Source: Curtobacterium aurantiacum
GTDB lineage: Bacteria > Actinomycetota > Actinomycetes > Actinomycetales > Microbacteriaceae
NCBI RefSeq assembly: GCF_018598555.1
Contig: NZ_JAHEWN010000008.1
Coordinates: 99,725 to 163,724, forward strand
Length of the DNA: 64,000 nucleotides
Direction: 5' to 3'
The translations under genes and the position numbers were made by a program. This document shows positions 1 to 9,381 of this stretch, one piece after another. The stretch's first letter is position 1, and each line of letters begins with the position of its first letter. The notes beneath the pieces are model-generated. The model searched no databases and had not been told where the DNA came from. It saw nothing but the letters and a program-made list of their open reading frames with translations.

Positions 1-248
1 TCCCCCGCGCGGGTCAGCAGCACGGCGACCACGATGGCGGTCAGGCCGACGACGGTCTCCGCGACGAGCAGCCACCGGATCCGCCGGAACGATCGCACGG
101 TGTCCGGGTGTTCGAGCATGTCCTCGCGGATCACGTACCCGGACTGCCGGCCTCCGGCCAACCGGTCGAGCCGCAGACGGCACCACACACGGTCGGCGAG
201 CACACCGAGTCCGTCGTTCTGCTGCGTCACCAGTACATCGTGCCCCAT
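1..248 (-). CDS. Truncated membrane protein, unknown function (3' end outside window)
   Basis: An open frame runs from an ATG at 248 off the left edge, giving 82 codons without a stop. The first ~55 residues are charged and Arg-rich. A hydrophobic stretch from about residue 58 to 79 (starts WLLVAETVVG) looks like one membrane segment. An in-frame GTG at 230 is another possible start. The ribosome site is weak. The gene follows the membrane protein at 386-1030 on the same strand. I do not recognise a family. Third-position GC is high, which supports real coding. Two near-identical 12-mers lie upstream at 296-307 and 321-332. Confidence 0.5.
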   Translation of the reverse strand, partial: MGHDVLVTQQNDGLGVLADRVWCRLRLDRLAGGRQSGYVIREDMLEHPDTVRSFRRIRWLLVAETVVGLTAIVVAVLLTRAG

Positions 249-295
249 CCCGAGGGCGGCAGCGGACGCGGCACGGGCCGGTCTGCGGACGCGGA

Positions 296-332
296 ACGAC
301 ACTGTCGACGTCGGACGACCACGACACCGTCG
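296..332. promoter_or_regulatory. Paired 12-mer direct repeat, possible operator
   Basis: ACGACACTGTCG at 296-307 and ACGACACCGTCG at 321-332 differ by one base and start 25 bp apart, about two and a half DNA turns. Both have partial dyad symmetry. They lie in the 137-bp space before the gene that starts at 248. No regulator is identified. Confidence 0.3.
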
Positions 333-385
333 TTCTGCGTCGGCGCAGCGCACCGCAACCCCGGCCCCCAGCCAGCGCGCCCCGC

Positions 386-1030
386 TCAGTCGGACGGGAC
401 GAGCGCCGCGCCGCCCAGCACGGTGCCGGTGTCGGCGTCGAGCAGGACGAGGGACCGGACCTCGTCGGGCAGCGTCCACGGTTCGCCGAGCACCACGGTC
501 AGCCCCTGTTCGACCCCGTCGGCCTGGAACAGGTCGTAGGACTCGCCGGCGGGGGTCCACACCGGCTCCGCTCCGCCGCGAATCGTCCCCGCGGAGAGCA
601 CGACGTCGACCGGGCCGTCCCCGCCGGTCTCCAGGTGGTCGATCTCCACCGCGAGGGTCTCATCGCTCGTGTTCGCGGCGATCCGGACGTGTCCGGCGGC
701 AGCAGCCCCGATGCCGACGATGTCACCGGAGACCGGCGGGACGCGGCGCCACCACGGGTCGATGGGCGAACCGTCGACCGGACGGACGGGTTCGGGCTCG
801 ATCGGTTCCTCGAGGCCGGCGGACGGCGGCAGCCGGACGTCGGGCGACCGCGCCGGCTCGGAGGGCACGGAGTCGGCACGGGTGACCGAGTCGCCGTCGT
901 CCGGTGCGTGCGAGATCGTCCACAGGGACACCGAACCCACGACGACCACACCGACGAGGACACCCACCAGGGCGAGCCGACGTCGGTCCGCTGCCCACAG
1001 CCTGATCCCCACGCCCCCATGATGCCGCAC
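386..1030 (-). CDS. Membrane-anchored extracytoplasmic protein, unknown function
   Basis: 214 residues from a GTG at 1030. A short positive N-terminus is followed by one hydrophobic segment at about residues 18-39 (ALVGVLVGVVVVGSVSL). An acidic, Pro-rich linker comes next (around residues 50-90, with EPIEPEPVRP). The C-terminal domain of ~120 residues is likely beta-rich and outside the membrane. The order suggests a signal anchor with an external domain. I recognise no family. It is separated from der by a strong hairpin at 1072-1111, so it probably has its own promoter or depends on read-through. Confidence 0.7.
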   Translation of the reverse strand: MRHHGGVGIRLWAADRRRLALVGVLVGVVVVGSVSLWTISHAPDDGDSVTRADSVPSEPARSPDVRLPPSAGLEEPIEPEPVRPVDGSPIDPWWRRVPPVSGDIVGIGAAAAGHVRIAANTSDETLAVEIDHLETGGDGPVDVVLSAGTIRGGAEPVWTPAGESYDLFQADGVEQGLTVVLGEPWTLPDEVRSLVLLDADTGTVLGGAALVPSD

Positions 1031-1071
1031 CGGCGCACCGGACCGGCCCCGGGCCTCCAGGCCGAACGCGG

Positions 1072-1111
1072 ACGCAGAACGCGCCCCGACGGATCGGGGC
1101 GCGTTCTGCGT
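1072..1111 (-). terminator. Strong hairpin downstream of der
   Basis: A perfect 18-bp stem (1072-1089 with 1094-1111) closes a CGGA tetraloop 16 bases past the der stop. There is no U-tract in either direction. Long GC-rich hairpins without U-runs are common at actinobacterial gene ends. Confidence 0.75.
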
Positions 1112-1126
1112 GACGAGTGGGAGGGC

Positions 1127-2647
1127 TCAGCGCTTCCGGCGCTCGCGCACCCGCATGTTGACGTTGATCGGCGTGCCGGAGAAGCCCCAGACCTCGCGGA
1201 GTCGACGCGTGATGAAGCGTCGGTACTGCGGGTCGAGGAACGCCGACGTGAAGAGCACGAACGTCGGCGGCTGGCTCGACGCCTGGGTCCCGAACAGGAT
1301 GCGGGGCTGCTTGCCGCCGCGCACGGGGTGGGGGTGTTCCTGCACGAGCTCGGCGATGAAGGCGTTGACCTTGCCGGTCGGGATGCGGGTGTCCCACGAC
1401 TCGAGTGCGGTCTCGAGCGCCGGCACGAGCTTCTCGAGGTGGCGGCCGGTGCGGGCGGAGATGTTCACGCGCGGGGCCCAGGCGACGTGCGCCAGGTCCT
1501 GCTCGATCTCGCGCTCCAGGTAGCGGCGTCGCTCGTCGTCGAGCAGGTCCCACTTGTTGTAGGCCAGCACGAGGGCACGGCCCGACTCGAGGACGAGGTC
1601 GATGATGCGGAGGTCCTGCACGGACACCGGTTCGGTGACGTCGAGGACGACGACGGCGACCTCGGCCTTCTCGAGCGCGGCGGTGGTGCGGAGCGAGGCG
1701 TAGAAGTCGGCGCCCTGCTGCATGTGGACGCGCTTCCGGATGCCGGCGGTGTCGACGAAGCGCCACACCTTGCCGCCGAGCTCGATCTGCTCGTCCACCG
1801 GGTCGCGGGTGGTACCGGCGATGTCGTTCACGACGACCCGCTCTTCACCGGCGGCCTTGTTGAGCAGCGAGCTCTTGCCGACGTTCGGGCGCCCGAGGAT
1901 GGCCACGCGGCGGGGGCCGCCGACCTCCTGCTTGGCGACGGCCGAGGTGTCGGGCAGCGTCTTGATGATCAGGTCGAGCAGGTCCGCGACGCCGCGACCG
2001 TGCAGGGCCGACACCGGGTGCGGCTCGCCGAGCCCCAGGTTCCAGAGTTCGTAGGCGTCGAGTTCACGGCGCTCGTCGTCGGCCTTGTTCGCGACGACGA
2101 TGACGGGGCGGTCGGTGCCGCGGAGCATCTTGACGACGTGCTCGTCGGTGGCGGTGATCCCGACCGTGACGTCCACGACGAACAGCACGGCGTCGGCGAG
2201 GTCGATCGCGACCTCGGCCTGCGCGGCGACCGAGGCGTTGATGCCCTCGGCGCCGGGCTCCCAACCGCCGGTGTCGACGAGCGTGAAGCGCTTGTCGTTC
2301 CAGTCGGCCTTGTAGCTGACACGGTCGCGGGTGACGCCGGGGACGTCCTGCACGACGGCCTCACGACGACCGAGGATGCGGTTCACGAGCGCGGACTTGC
2401 CGACGTTCGGGCGGCCGACGATCGCGAGCACCGGGTAGGCGGGCAGGTAGTGGACGCCGTCCTCGCCGACCTGACCGGCCTCGAGCAGGGCGAGGTCCTC
2501 GTCCTCGAGGTCGTACTCCTCGAGTCCGGCGCGGAGCGCGGTCGCGCGCTGCTCGGCCTCGGCCTCGTCGAGTCCGGCGAGCCGCTCGCCGAGGGCGTCG
2601 TCGTACCTGGGGAAGTCGTCGTTGTCCGGGTTGTCCAGCTGAGCCAT
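1127..2647 (-). CDS. der: Ribosome biogenesis GTPase Der (EngA)
   Basis: 506 residues with two tandem GTPase domains, the defining trait of Der. The first has the P-loop [12 protein letters not shown] and DTGG switch; the second has [12 protein letters not shown] and [12 protein letters not shown] and NKWD specificity motifs are visible. A C-terminal KH-like domain ends in RERRKR. Der assists maturation of the 50S subunit. The ~50-residue acidic N-terminal lead is longer than in E. coli. The start at 2647 has a GAGGAA ribosome site. It is the last gene of the run cmk-der, 109 bp after cmk. Confidence 0.97.
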   Translation of the reverse strand: MAQLDNPDNDDFPRYDDALGERLAGLDEAEAEQRATALRAGLEEYDLEDEDLALLEAGQVGEDGVHYLPAYPVLAIVGRPNVGKSALVNRILGRREAVVQDVPGVTRDRVSYKADWNDKRFTLVDTGGWEPGAEGINASVAAQAEVAIDLADAVLFVVDVTVGITATDEHVVKMLRGTDRPVIVVANKADDERRELDAYELWNLGLGEPHPVSALHGRGVADLLDLIIKTLPDTSAVAKQEVGGPRRVAILGRPNVGKSSLLNKAAGEERVVVNDIAGTTRDPVDEQIELGGKVWRFVDTAGIRKRVHMQQGADFYASLRTTAALEKAEVAVVVLDVTEPVSVQDLRIIDLVLESGRALVLAYNKWDLLDDERRRYLEREIEQDLAHVAWAPRVNISARTGRHLEKLVPALETALESWDTRIPTGKVNAFIAELVQEHPHPVRGGKQPRILFGTQASSQPPTFVLFTSAFLDPQYRRFITRRLREVWGFSGTPINVNMRVRERRKR

Positions 2648-2756
2648 CTTGGGTTCCTCGCGAGCGGCCGGGGCCGCGGTGTCGGTGGCCGTTGCCGGCC
2701 GGGGCCGGGGGTCCGGCCGTGGTGTGACCAGGCGGCCGAGGCCGTCCGGTCGTGCG

Positions 2757-3707
2757 TCAGTGCGTGGCCGCGCGGGCCAGGTCGACGACCGCCTGCACGG
2801 TCTGGTCGAAGTCGAGGTCGGTGGAGTCGAGCGTCGTGACGCCGTCGGCGGCGTTCATGAAGTCGACGACCTTCGCGTCCGCCGCGTCGCGACGAGCGAG
2901 TGCTGCGGAGGTCTCGGCGGCCGACTGGGTCGTGACCTCTGCCGAGCGTCGGGCCATTCTAACGGACTCGTCGGCCGTCAGCAGGATCCGGACCTCGGCG
3001 TCGGGTGCGACGACCGTGGTGATGTCCCGGCCCTCGGTGATGATGCCCGGGGCGTCGGTCTTCCGCATGACGTTGCGGAACAGCTGGACCAGGCGCTTCC
3101 GGACGTCCGGGAGCTTCGCGATGTGGGCGACCGCGCCGGTGACGTCGGGGGTGCGGATGGCCTCGGTGACGTCGGTCTCCCCCACCTTGACGTAGTAGTC
3201 GTCGGGGTCGGTGCCGATGGCGTAGTCGAAGGTGTCCCAGCTCGCCAGGATCGCCGCGGGGTCGTCGAGGTCGACCCGCTGCTGCAGGGCGTGCCAGGCG
3301 AGCGCACGGTAGGCGGCGCCGGTGTCCTGGTAGCCGTAGCCCAGGGCGCGGGCGGCCGCACGGGAGACGCTCGACTTGCCGCTGCCGGCGGGACCGTCGA
3401 CCGCGATGACGATCTTCGCCACGTAGGCGCCGTCGGCCAGGCCGGACGGCATCGGGGCGCTGGTCGAACCGGGCTCCCCGCCGGGTTCGCCGAGCCCGCC
3501 GGCGGGGCCACCGAGCGGACCGCCGTCACCGCCGGAGCCGTCGCCCGGGCCGCCGAGCGGACCACCGGCACCGCCGGTACCGGGCGTCGGCAGGCCGGAG
3601 TCGGGCCCGTCGGTCCCACCGGCCGGAGCGCGTCCGCCGGTCACACCCGAGTCGTTCATCGCTGCGTTCGTGTCGTCGTTCAGGCCCATGCTGCTGCGAT
3701 CCTCCAT
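2757..3707 (-). CDS. cmk: Cytidylate (CMP) kinase with a Gly/Pro-rich N-terminal extension
   Basis: The kinase begins near residue 97 with the Walker A loop [10 protein letters not shown] and continues with the CMP-kinase motif [10 protein letters not shown]. It phosphorylates CMP/dCMP for nucleotide supply. Bacterial Cmk is usually ~220-230 residues; this frame has 316 because of a low-complexity N-terminus with repeated GGPLGGP-type units. The start is ambiguous. ATG 3707 has GAGGGG five bases upstream and overlaps tyrA by 28 bases. ATG 3689 has GGAGG 11 bases upstream. ATG 3452, just before the kinase fold, would give a normal-length enzyme. Coupled to tyrA, the usual actinobacterial order. 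Confidence 0.93.
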   Translation of the reverse strand: MEDRSSMGLNDDTNAAMNDSGVTGGRAPAGGTDGPDSGLPTPGTGGAGGPLGGPGDGSGGDGGPLGGPAGGLGEPGGEPGSTSAPMPSGLADGAYVAKIVIAVDGPAGSGKSSVSRAAARALGYGYQDTGAAYRALAWHALQQRVDLDDPAAILASWDTFDYAIGTDPDDYYVKVGETDVTEAIRTPDVTGAVAHIAKLPDVRKRLVQLFRNVMRKTDAPGIITEGRDITTVVAPDAEVRILLTADESVRMARRSAEVTTQSAAETSAALARRDAADAKVVDFMNAADGVTTLDSTDLDFDQTVQAVVDLARAATH

Positions 3708-4792
3708 CCGCGCCCCTCGAGTTCCTCGACGAGTCGCTGTTCCTGCTCGGGCAGCACCGACACCTCGACGATGCCGATCTGTGCGCCCGGTGAGTGCTCG
3801 AGGCGCATGTCCTCGAGGTTGATGCCGATCTCCCCGATGAACGTCAGGAGTGCGGCGATCTGCCCGGGGGTGTCGTCGACCAGGACGACCACCTGGGCGA
3901 AGCGCTTGGTGGTGCCGTGTTTGCCCGGCAGCCGTTCGACCCCGCGGTTGCCGTCGGCGATGGTCTCGGCGATGGTGCGCGGCGAACCGGCACCGTCCGG
4001 GTCGCTGAGCGCGTCGATCACCCGGGACAGGTCGTCACGCAGGTCGGTGAGCACCGGCCGGATGTGCCCGGCGTTCGCCCCGATGATCTGCACCCAGAGC
4101 CCGGGGTCGCTCGCGGCGATCCGGGTGACGTCGCGCACGCCGCCACCGGCGAGCCCGAGCGACCCGTCGGGGGCGTCCCGCAGGCGCGAGGCCATCAGCG
4201 TCGACACGAGCTGGGGTGCGTGCGAGACGTACGCCACGGCGAGGTCGTGGGACTCGGGGTCCATCGGCACCACGGTGGCGCCGACGTCGAGCGCGAGGTC
4301 CTCGACCACCGCGGCACGCTGGTAGGTGATGCCGTCGTGCCCTGCGATCACCCAGGGGCGGCCGACGAACAGGTCGGCGCGGGCGGCGGTCGGACCGCTG
4401 CGCTCGCGTCCGGCCATCGGGTGGGACCCGATGTAGCGGGAGACGTCGGCCCCGGCCGCCACCAGGGCGGCGAGCGGCCCGGACTTCACGCTGGCGACGT
4501 CGGTCACCACGGCGTCCGGGTACGCGGCGAGTTCGCGCTCCACCACGGTCGCGACGACGTCCGGCGGCACCGCGACGACGACGAGCTCCGGCTGGTCGCC
4601 GGCAGCCGGTCGACGCCCGGCGCCGTAGTCCACGGCGAGCGCCAGCGCGGCGGGCGAGACGTCGTCGAGGACGACGTCCACACCCTTCTCGCGCAGGGCG
4701 AGACCGATCGAAGCACCGAGCAGCCCGGCACCGACGACCCGGACCGGGCCGCGCAGACGGCGGTCGATGTCGGTCGGGGTCACGTCGGTCAC
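3680..4792 (-). CDS. tyrA: Prephenate dehydrogenase with C-terminal ACT domain
   Basis: 370 residues. An N-terminal Rossmann motif, [19 protein letters not shown], fits NAD(P) binding. The [11 protein letters not shown] segment and [15 protein letters not shown] are typical of the TyrA dehydrogenase fold. The last ~75 residues ([19 protein letters not shown] onward) form an ACT domain, which usually binds tyrosine for feedback control. It makes 4-hydroxyphenylpyruvate for tyrosine synthesis. A TAGGCT hexamer six bases before the GTG at 4792 suggests a leaderless transcript. Followed by overlapping cmk. Confidence 0.95.
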   Translation of the reverse strand: MTDVTPTDIDRRLRGPVRVVGAGLLGASIGLALREKGVDVVLDDVSPAALALAVDYGAGRRPAAGDQPELVVVAVPPDVVATVVERELAAYPDAVVTDVASVKSGPLAALVAAGADVSRYIGSHPMAGRERSGPTAARADLFVGRPWVIAGHDGITYQRAAVVEDLALDVGATVVPMDPESHDLAVAYVSHAPQLVSTLMASRLRDAPDGSLGLAGGGVRDVTRIAASDPGLWVQIIGANAGHIRPVLTDLRDDLSRVIDALSDPDGAGSPRTIAETIADGNRGVERLPGKHGTTKRFAQVVVLVDDTPGQIAALLTFIGEIGINLEDMRLEHSPGAQIGIVEVSVLPEQEQRLVEELEGRGWRIAAAWA

Positions 4793-4798
4793 CGGGCA

Positions 4799-4804
4799 AG
4801 CCTA
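4799..4804 (-). promoter_or_regulatory. -10 element of tyrA (leaderless type)
   Basis: TAGGCT ends six bases before the GTG start at 4792, so transcription would begin at or next to the start codon. Confidence 0.6.
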
Positions 4805-4813
4805 CCGATCGAG

Positions 4814-4839
4814 GCTCGGGCATCGGTCGATGCCCGAGC
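4814..4839 (-). terminator. Hairpin between rluB and tyrA
   Basis: Inverted repeat GCTCGGGCA / TGCCCGAGC (4814-4822 and 4831-4839) with an 8-base loop lies 12 bases past the rluB stop, just upstream of the tyrA -10. It probably ends the scpA-scpB-rluB message. Confidence 0.65.
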
Positions 4840-4850
4840 TTCGGGGTCGG

Positions 4851-6950
4851 TCAGTCCGCGGACTCGTCCTCGTACTCGTCGTCGTCCTGGTCGAGCGCGA
4901 CGTCGCGGTCGTCACGAGCGGACGGCTTGGCGTCACGGACCGTACTGAGCAGCTTGCCGACCTCGACCGTGCCGAGCTCGCGCATCTTGCCCGGCGGCAG
5001 GCTGCCCAGGTGCAGCGGCCCGAACGACCGGCGGACGAGTTCGAGGACCGGGTGGCCGACCGCCTCGAGCATGCGACGGACGATGCGGTTGCGCCCGGAG
5101 TGCAGCGTGATCTCGACGAGCGACTCACCCCGCGAGGACTCGAGCAACCGCACCTTGTCGGCCTTGATCGGACCGTCCTCGAGCTCGACGCCCTCGGTCA
5201 GGCGCTGCACCACGGCGGGGTTGACGTTGCCGTGGACCTTCGCGATGTACGTCTTCTGCACGCCGAACGACGGGTGCGCCAGCACGTGTGCCAGGTCGCC
5301 GTCGTTCGTCAGGACGAGCAGTCCGGAGGTCTCGGTGTCGAGACGGCCCACGTTGAACAGGCGCTCCTCGTAGCGGTCCACGAACTCCGTCAGGTCGCGG
5401 CGACCGCGCTCGTCCTGCAGGCTCGAAACGACACCGGTCGGCTTGTTCAGCACGATGTAGCGCCGCGACGAGTCGATCTGCACCGGCACGCCGTCGACGC
5501 TGATCGCGTCCTTCTCGGGGTCGACGCGACGCCCGAGGGCATCCACGACCTCGCCGTTGACCGTCACGCGGCCCTCGACGATCAGGTTCTCCGCGACCCG
5601 GCGGGATGCCACGCCGGCAGCGGCGATCACCTTCTGCAGGCGCTCACCCTCTGCCTGGAGGCCCGGCTCGGCCCCGGCAGGCGCCGATCCGTCCGCCGCG
5701 TCCCAGTCCTCGATGATCGGCCGTTCCGGCGTGCCCTCGGCCGGGTTGCCCCGGTCGTCGCGCTGCCCGCTCGGCTTCGGCGTCGTGCGGTCGCTGTTGC
5801 GGACGCTCGTGGTGCCGCCGACGTAGCGGCGGCCGTTGTGCCAGACGCGGCTCTGCTGGCCGTCGGGGCCGCGGCGGTCGTCACGGGAGCGGTCCTCGCG
5901 GGGTGCCGAGCCGCCGCGGTCGTCGCGGCCGCGGTACCCACCGCGGTCGTCGCGGGGAGCCGAAGCACCACGGTCGTCGCGGCCGCGGTACCCACCACGG
6001 TCGTCACGCGGAGCCGAAGCCCCACGGTCGTCCCGGCCGCGGTACCCACCGCGGTCGTCACGCGGAGCGGCGCTGCGGTCGTCGCGACCCCGGTAGCCAC
6101 CACGGTCGTCACGCGGAGCGGAGTTGCCCCGGTACCCACCACGGTCGCCGCCACCGGAACGGTCATCGCGCGGAGCAGAGCCACGGTAGCCGCCACGGTC
6201 GTCACGCGGAGCAGACGCACCACGGTCGTCACGGCCCCGGTACCCACCACGGTCGTCGCGCGGAGCCGAGCCCCGGTAGCCGCCGCGGTCGTCGCGCGGA
6301 GCAGACGCACCACGGTCGTCGCGACCCCGGTAGCCGCCGCGGTCGTCACGGGGAGCCGAGTTGCCCCGGTACCCGCGACGGTCGCCGCCACCGGAACGGT
6401 CGTCGCGCGGAGCAGAACCCCGGTAGCCACCACGGTCGTCACGCGGAGCAGAACCCCGGTAACCACCACGGTCGTCACGCGGAGCAGAACCCCGGTAACC
6501 ACCACGGTCGTCACGCGGAGCAGACCCACGGTAGCCACCACGGTCGCCGCCCCCGGAGCGGTCGTCGCGCGGGGCCGAGCCGCGGTACCCACCACGGTCG
6601 TCACGCGGCGCGGAGTTGCCCCGGTAGCCACCACGGTCATCACGCGGAGCGGAGCCACCGCGGTCGTCACGACCCCGGTAGCCACCACGGTCGTCACGCG
6701 GAGCCGAAGCCCCGCGGTACCCGCCACGGTCGTCGCGCGACGGGTACCCGCCACGACGGTCGTCGTCACGCGGCGGGCGTGCGCCCCCGCGGTCGTCGCG
6801 ACCGTACCCGCCGGAGCGGCCACCGGCACTGGAGCCGGCCCCGCCGCGCCCGCCGGCCGGGCGGCCGGAGCGATCCGGGCCTCCCGAACGTCCGTTGCGG
6901 TCGTCTCGGTCTCGGGGCGCGCCGCGCCCCCGGTCGTCAAACCCTGCCAT
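4851..6950 (-). CDS. rluB: Large-subunit rRNA pseudouridine synthase (RluB type) with ~430-residue RGG-like tail
   Basis: 699 residues. The C-terminal ~270 hold a normal RluB/RsuA enzyme: an S4 domain (RLQKVIAAAGVASRRVAENL), then the catalytic domain with GRLDTETSGLLVLTNDG, whose Asp is the catalytic residue. It converts a uridine of 23S rRNA to pseudouridine. The first ~430 residues are nearly pure Arg/Gly/Asp/Tyr/Ser/Pro repeats, with the octamer DDRGGYRG occurring 15 times. This should be disordered and RNA-binding. A short acidic tail ends the protein. The start at 6950 has an AAGGGA ribosome site and overlaps scpB by 14 bases; an upstream-extended frame runs inside scpB. Confidence 0.93.
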   Translation of the reverse strand: MAGFDDRGRGAPRDRDDRNGRSGGPDRSGRPAGGRGGAGSSAGGRSGGYGRDDRGGARPPRDDDRRGGYPSRDDRGGYRGASAPRDDRGGYRGRDDRGGSAPRDDRGGYRGNSAPRDDRGGYRGSAPRDDRSGGGDRGGYRGSAPRDDRGGYRGSAPRDDRGGYRGSAPRDDRGGYRGSAPRDDRSGGGDRRGYRGNSAPRDDRGGYRGRDDRGASAPRDDRGGYRGSAPRDDRGGYRGRDDRGASAPRDDRGGYRGSAPRDDRSGGGDRGGYRGNSAPRDDRGGYRGRDDRSAAPRDDRGGYRGRDDRGASAPRDDRGGYRGRDDRGASAPRDDRGGYRGRDDRGGSAPREDRSRDDRRGPDGQQSRVWHNGRRYVGGTTSVRNSDRTTPKPSGQRDDRGNPAEGTPERPIIEDWDAADGSAPAGAEPGLQAEGERLQKVIAAAGVASRRVAENLIVEGRVTVNGEVVDALGRRVDPEKDAISVDGVPVQIDSSRRYIVLNKPTGVVSSLQDERGRRDLTEFVDRYEERLFNVGRLDTETSGLLVLTNDGDLAHVLAHPSFGVQKTYIAKVHGNVNPAVVQRLTEGVELEDGPIKADKVRLLESSRGESLVEITLHSGRNRIVRRMLEAVGHPVLELVRRSFGPLHLGSLPPGKMRELGTVEVGKLLSTVRDAKPSARDDRDVALDQDDDEYEDESAD
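5900..6741 (-). repeat. Minisatellite-like coding repeat of rluB
   Basis: Degenerate units of 24-36 bp encode (S)APRDDRGGYRG with interruptions RDDRG and SGGGDRGGYRG. Fifteen exact DDRGGYRG units are present. All length changes keep the reading frame. Confidence 0.9.
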
Positions 6951-7659
6951 CGGGGATCCCTTCGTTCTGCTCGAAGCCGTCCGCACCGTCGTCCAGGAGG
7001 GGCGAGATGAGCGGCAGCTCGTCGAGCGAGTTGATGCCGAGCTGCTGCAGGAGCAGGTCGGACGTGACGTAGTTGATGGCGCCGGTCTCGGCGTCGGTGA
7101 ACGACTCCTCGATGAGGCCGCGTGCCACCAGGGTTCGGACGACGCCGTCGACGTTGACGGCGCGGATCGCAGCGATCTGCGAGCGGGTGATCGGCTGCTT
7201 GTAGGCGACCACCGCCAGGGTCTCGAGCGCGGCCTGCGACAGCCGCGAGGGGCGCTCGGCCTCGACGAACTGCTCGACGACGGAGTCGAGGTCCTCGCGG
7301 ACGTAGAAGCGCCAGCCGCCACCGACCTCGCGGAGCTCGAAGCCGCGGCGGATCGTGCCGTCGACGCCGTCGAAGTCCGCGACCAGGCGTTCGATCGCCT
7401 GGCGGACTGCGGGCACGGGGGCACTCACGGCGGCACCGAGGGCGACGAGCGACTGGGGCTCGTCGGCGATCATCAGGATGGCCTCGAGCTGGCGGTCGAT
7501 GGGGACGGCGGGGTGGGCCTGCGGCTCGGCGCCATCGGGAGCGGTCGGCGCGGCGTGGGCGGCGCGGGCGTGGATCTCGCGCTCGATGGCGCGGGCATCG
7601 GCCATCTCGTCGGCGCCGCCGGGTTCGGCGCTGGACGTGTCGTGCACGTCATCCGTCAT
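6937..7659 (-). CDS. scpB: Segregation and condensation protein ScpB
   Basis: 240 residues. The winged-helix core (residues ~55-225) shows the ScpB hallmarks LEAILMIADEPQSLVALGAA and SQAALETLAVVAYKQPITRSQ. ScpB dimers join ScpA and the SMC ATPase to form the bacterial condensin that compacts and segregates chromosomes. The N-terminal ~45 residues are Ala-rich and poorly conserved. It overlaps scpA by 11 bases and rluB by 14, so the three genes are probably translated from one message. Confidence 0.95.
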   Translation of the reverse strand: MTDDVHDTSSAEPGGADEMADARAIEREIHARAAHAAPTAPDGAEPQAHPAVPIDRQLEAILMIADEPQSLVALGAAVSAPVPAVRQAIERLVADFDGVDGTIRRGFELREVGGGWRFYVREDLDSVVEQFVEAERPSRLSQAALETLAVVAYKQPITRSQIAAIRAVNVDGVVRTLVARGLIEESFTDAETGAINYVTSDLLLQQLGINSLDELPLISPLLDDGADGFEQNEGIPDGRV

Positions 7660-8435
7660 AGTCGGCTCCCAGGTTCGCGAGGCTCTCGTCGGACCAGTCC
7701 TCGGCGGTCCACCGCAGTGTCAGCTCCCCGAGCGGCTCGAGCTGCTCGAACGAGATCGACGCGTTCCGGTACAGCTCGAGGATCGCGAGGAAGCGAGCCA
7801 CCACGATACCCGCCTGGTCGACGCCCGCGACCAGTTCGCGGAACGAGACACCCTCACCATCGCGGGTGCGGAGGATCGAGACGACGATCGCGGCCTGCTC
7901 CCGGATGCTGATGAGCGGGGCGTGCAGGTGGTCGAGGCCGACGGTCGGGATCTCCCGCGGCGCGAACGCCAGCGCGGCCAGGGCGGCGAAGTCCTGCACC
8001 GACAGGGTCCAGACGAGTTCCGGGGTCCGGGCTCGGAAGCGCTCCTCGAGCCGGACACTGCGGACGTGCCGGCGCGACTCCACGCCCCACCGCTCCCCGA
8101 ACCACTGGGCCGCCTGCTTGAACGCCTTGTACTGCAGCAGACGGGCGAACAGCAGGTCGCGGGCCTCGAGCAGGGCGACGTCCTCGGCGTCCACGAGCTC
8201 ACCCTGTGGCAGCAGCCCGACGATCTTCAGGTCGAGCAGGGTCGCAGCGACGACGAGGAACTCGCTGGCCTCGTCGAGCTCGTCGGCCGATTCGGCCTGG
8301 CGGACGTACTGGATGAACTCCCCCGTCACGGCGCCGAGGGAGACCTCGGTGATGTCGAGCTCGTGCTTCGTGATGAGCGACAGCAGGAGGTCGAACGGCC
8401 CGTCGAAGTTGGTGAGCCGGACCCGGAACCCCGCG

Positions 8436-8452
<17 letters not shown>
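7649..8452 (-). CDS. scpA: Segregation and condensation protein ScpA (kleisin)
   Basis: 267 residues from a GTG at 8452. The N-terminus FRVRLTNFDGPFDLLLSLI is the conserved ScpA start. An acidic helical middle (DELDEASEFLVVAATLLDLK) and a C-terminal winged helix (ISFEQLEPLGELTLRWTAE) follow. ScpA is the kleisin that bridges the SMC heads. The start overlaps the 3' end of parA by 17 bases, and the parA-scpA-scpB order is common in actinobacteria. Confidence 0.95.
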
Positions 8453-9311
<859 letters not shown>

Positions 9312-9317
9312 CCCGCC

Positions 9318-9323
9318 ATCGTA
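9318..9323 (-). promoter_or_regulatory. -10 element of parA (leaderless type)
   Basis: TACGAT is followed by six bases and the GTG at 9311. This supports the shorter ParA start. Confidence 0.6.
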
Positions 9324-9381
9324 CCGGCGACCTCGGGCTGGGCCGGGCCGCACCGCCGCGGGACCGCAGCGCCGCAGCTCG

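Noticed and set aside
635..2839. Very long open frame on the plus strand opposite der (others opposite cmk/tyrA, ftsK, RNase J, pnp, the helicase, aspA and pit)
   Set aside because: Antisense open frames of this length are expected at this GC content. Their proteins are Arg/Asp/Val-rich with no domains, and each lies over a recognised minus-strand gene.
5900..6741. CRISPR-like array
   Set aside because: Units are contiguous, degenerate and keep one reading frame. There are no unique spacers and no cas genes.
4767..7072. Repetitive plus-strand proteins (TVVTRSR-like and HHGRHAEP-like repeats) opposite rluB
   Set aside because: They are other-frame readings of the rluB coding repeat. Only the minus frame joins to an S4/pseudouridine synthase domain and has a ribosome site.
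9353..9353. Longer ParA start at 9353
   Set aside because: The extra 14 residues run through the -10 TACGAT, and the shorter GTG fits leaderless spacing.
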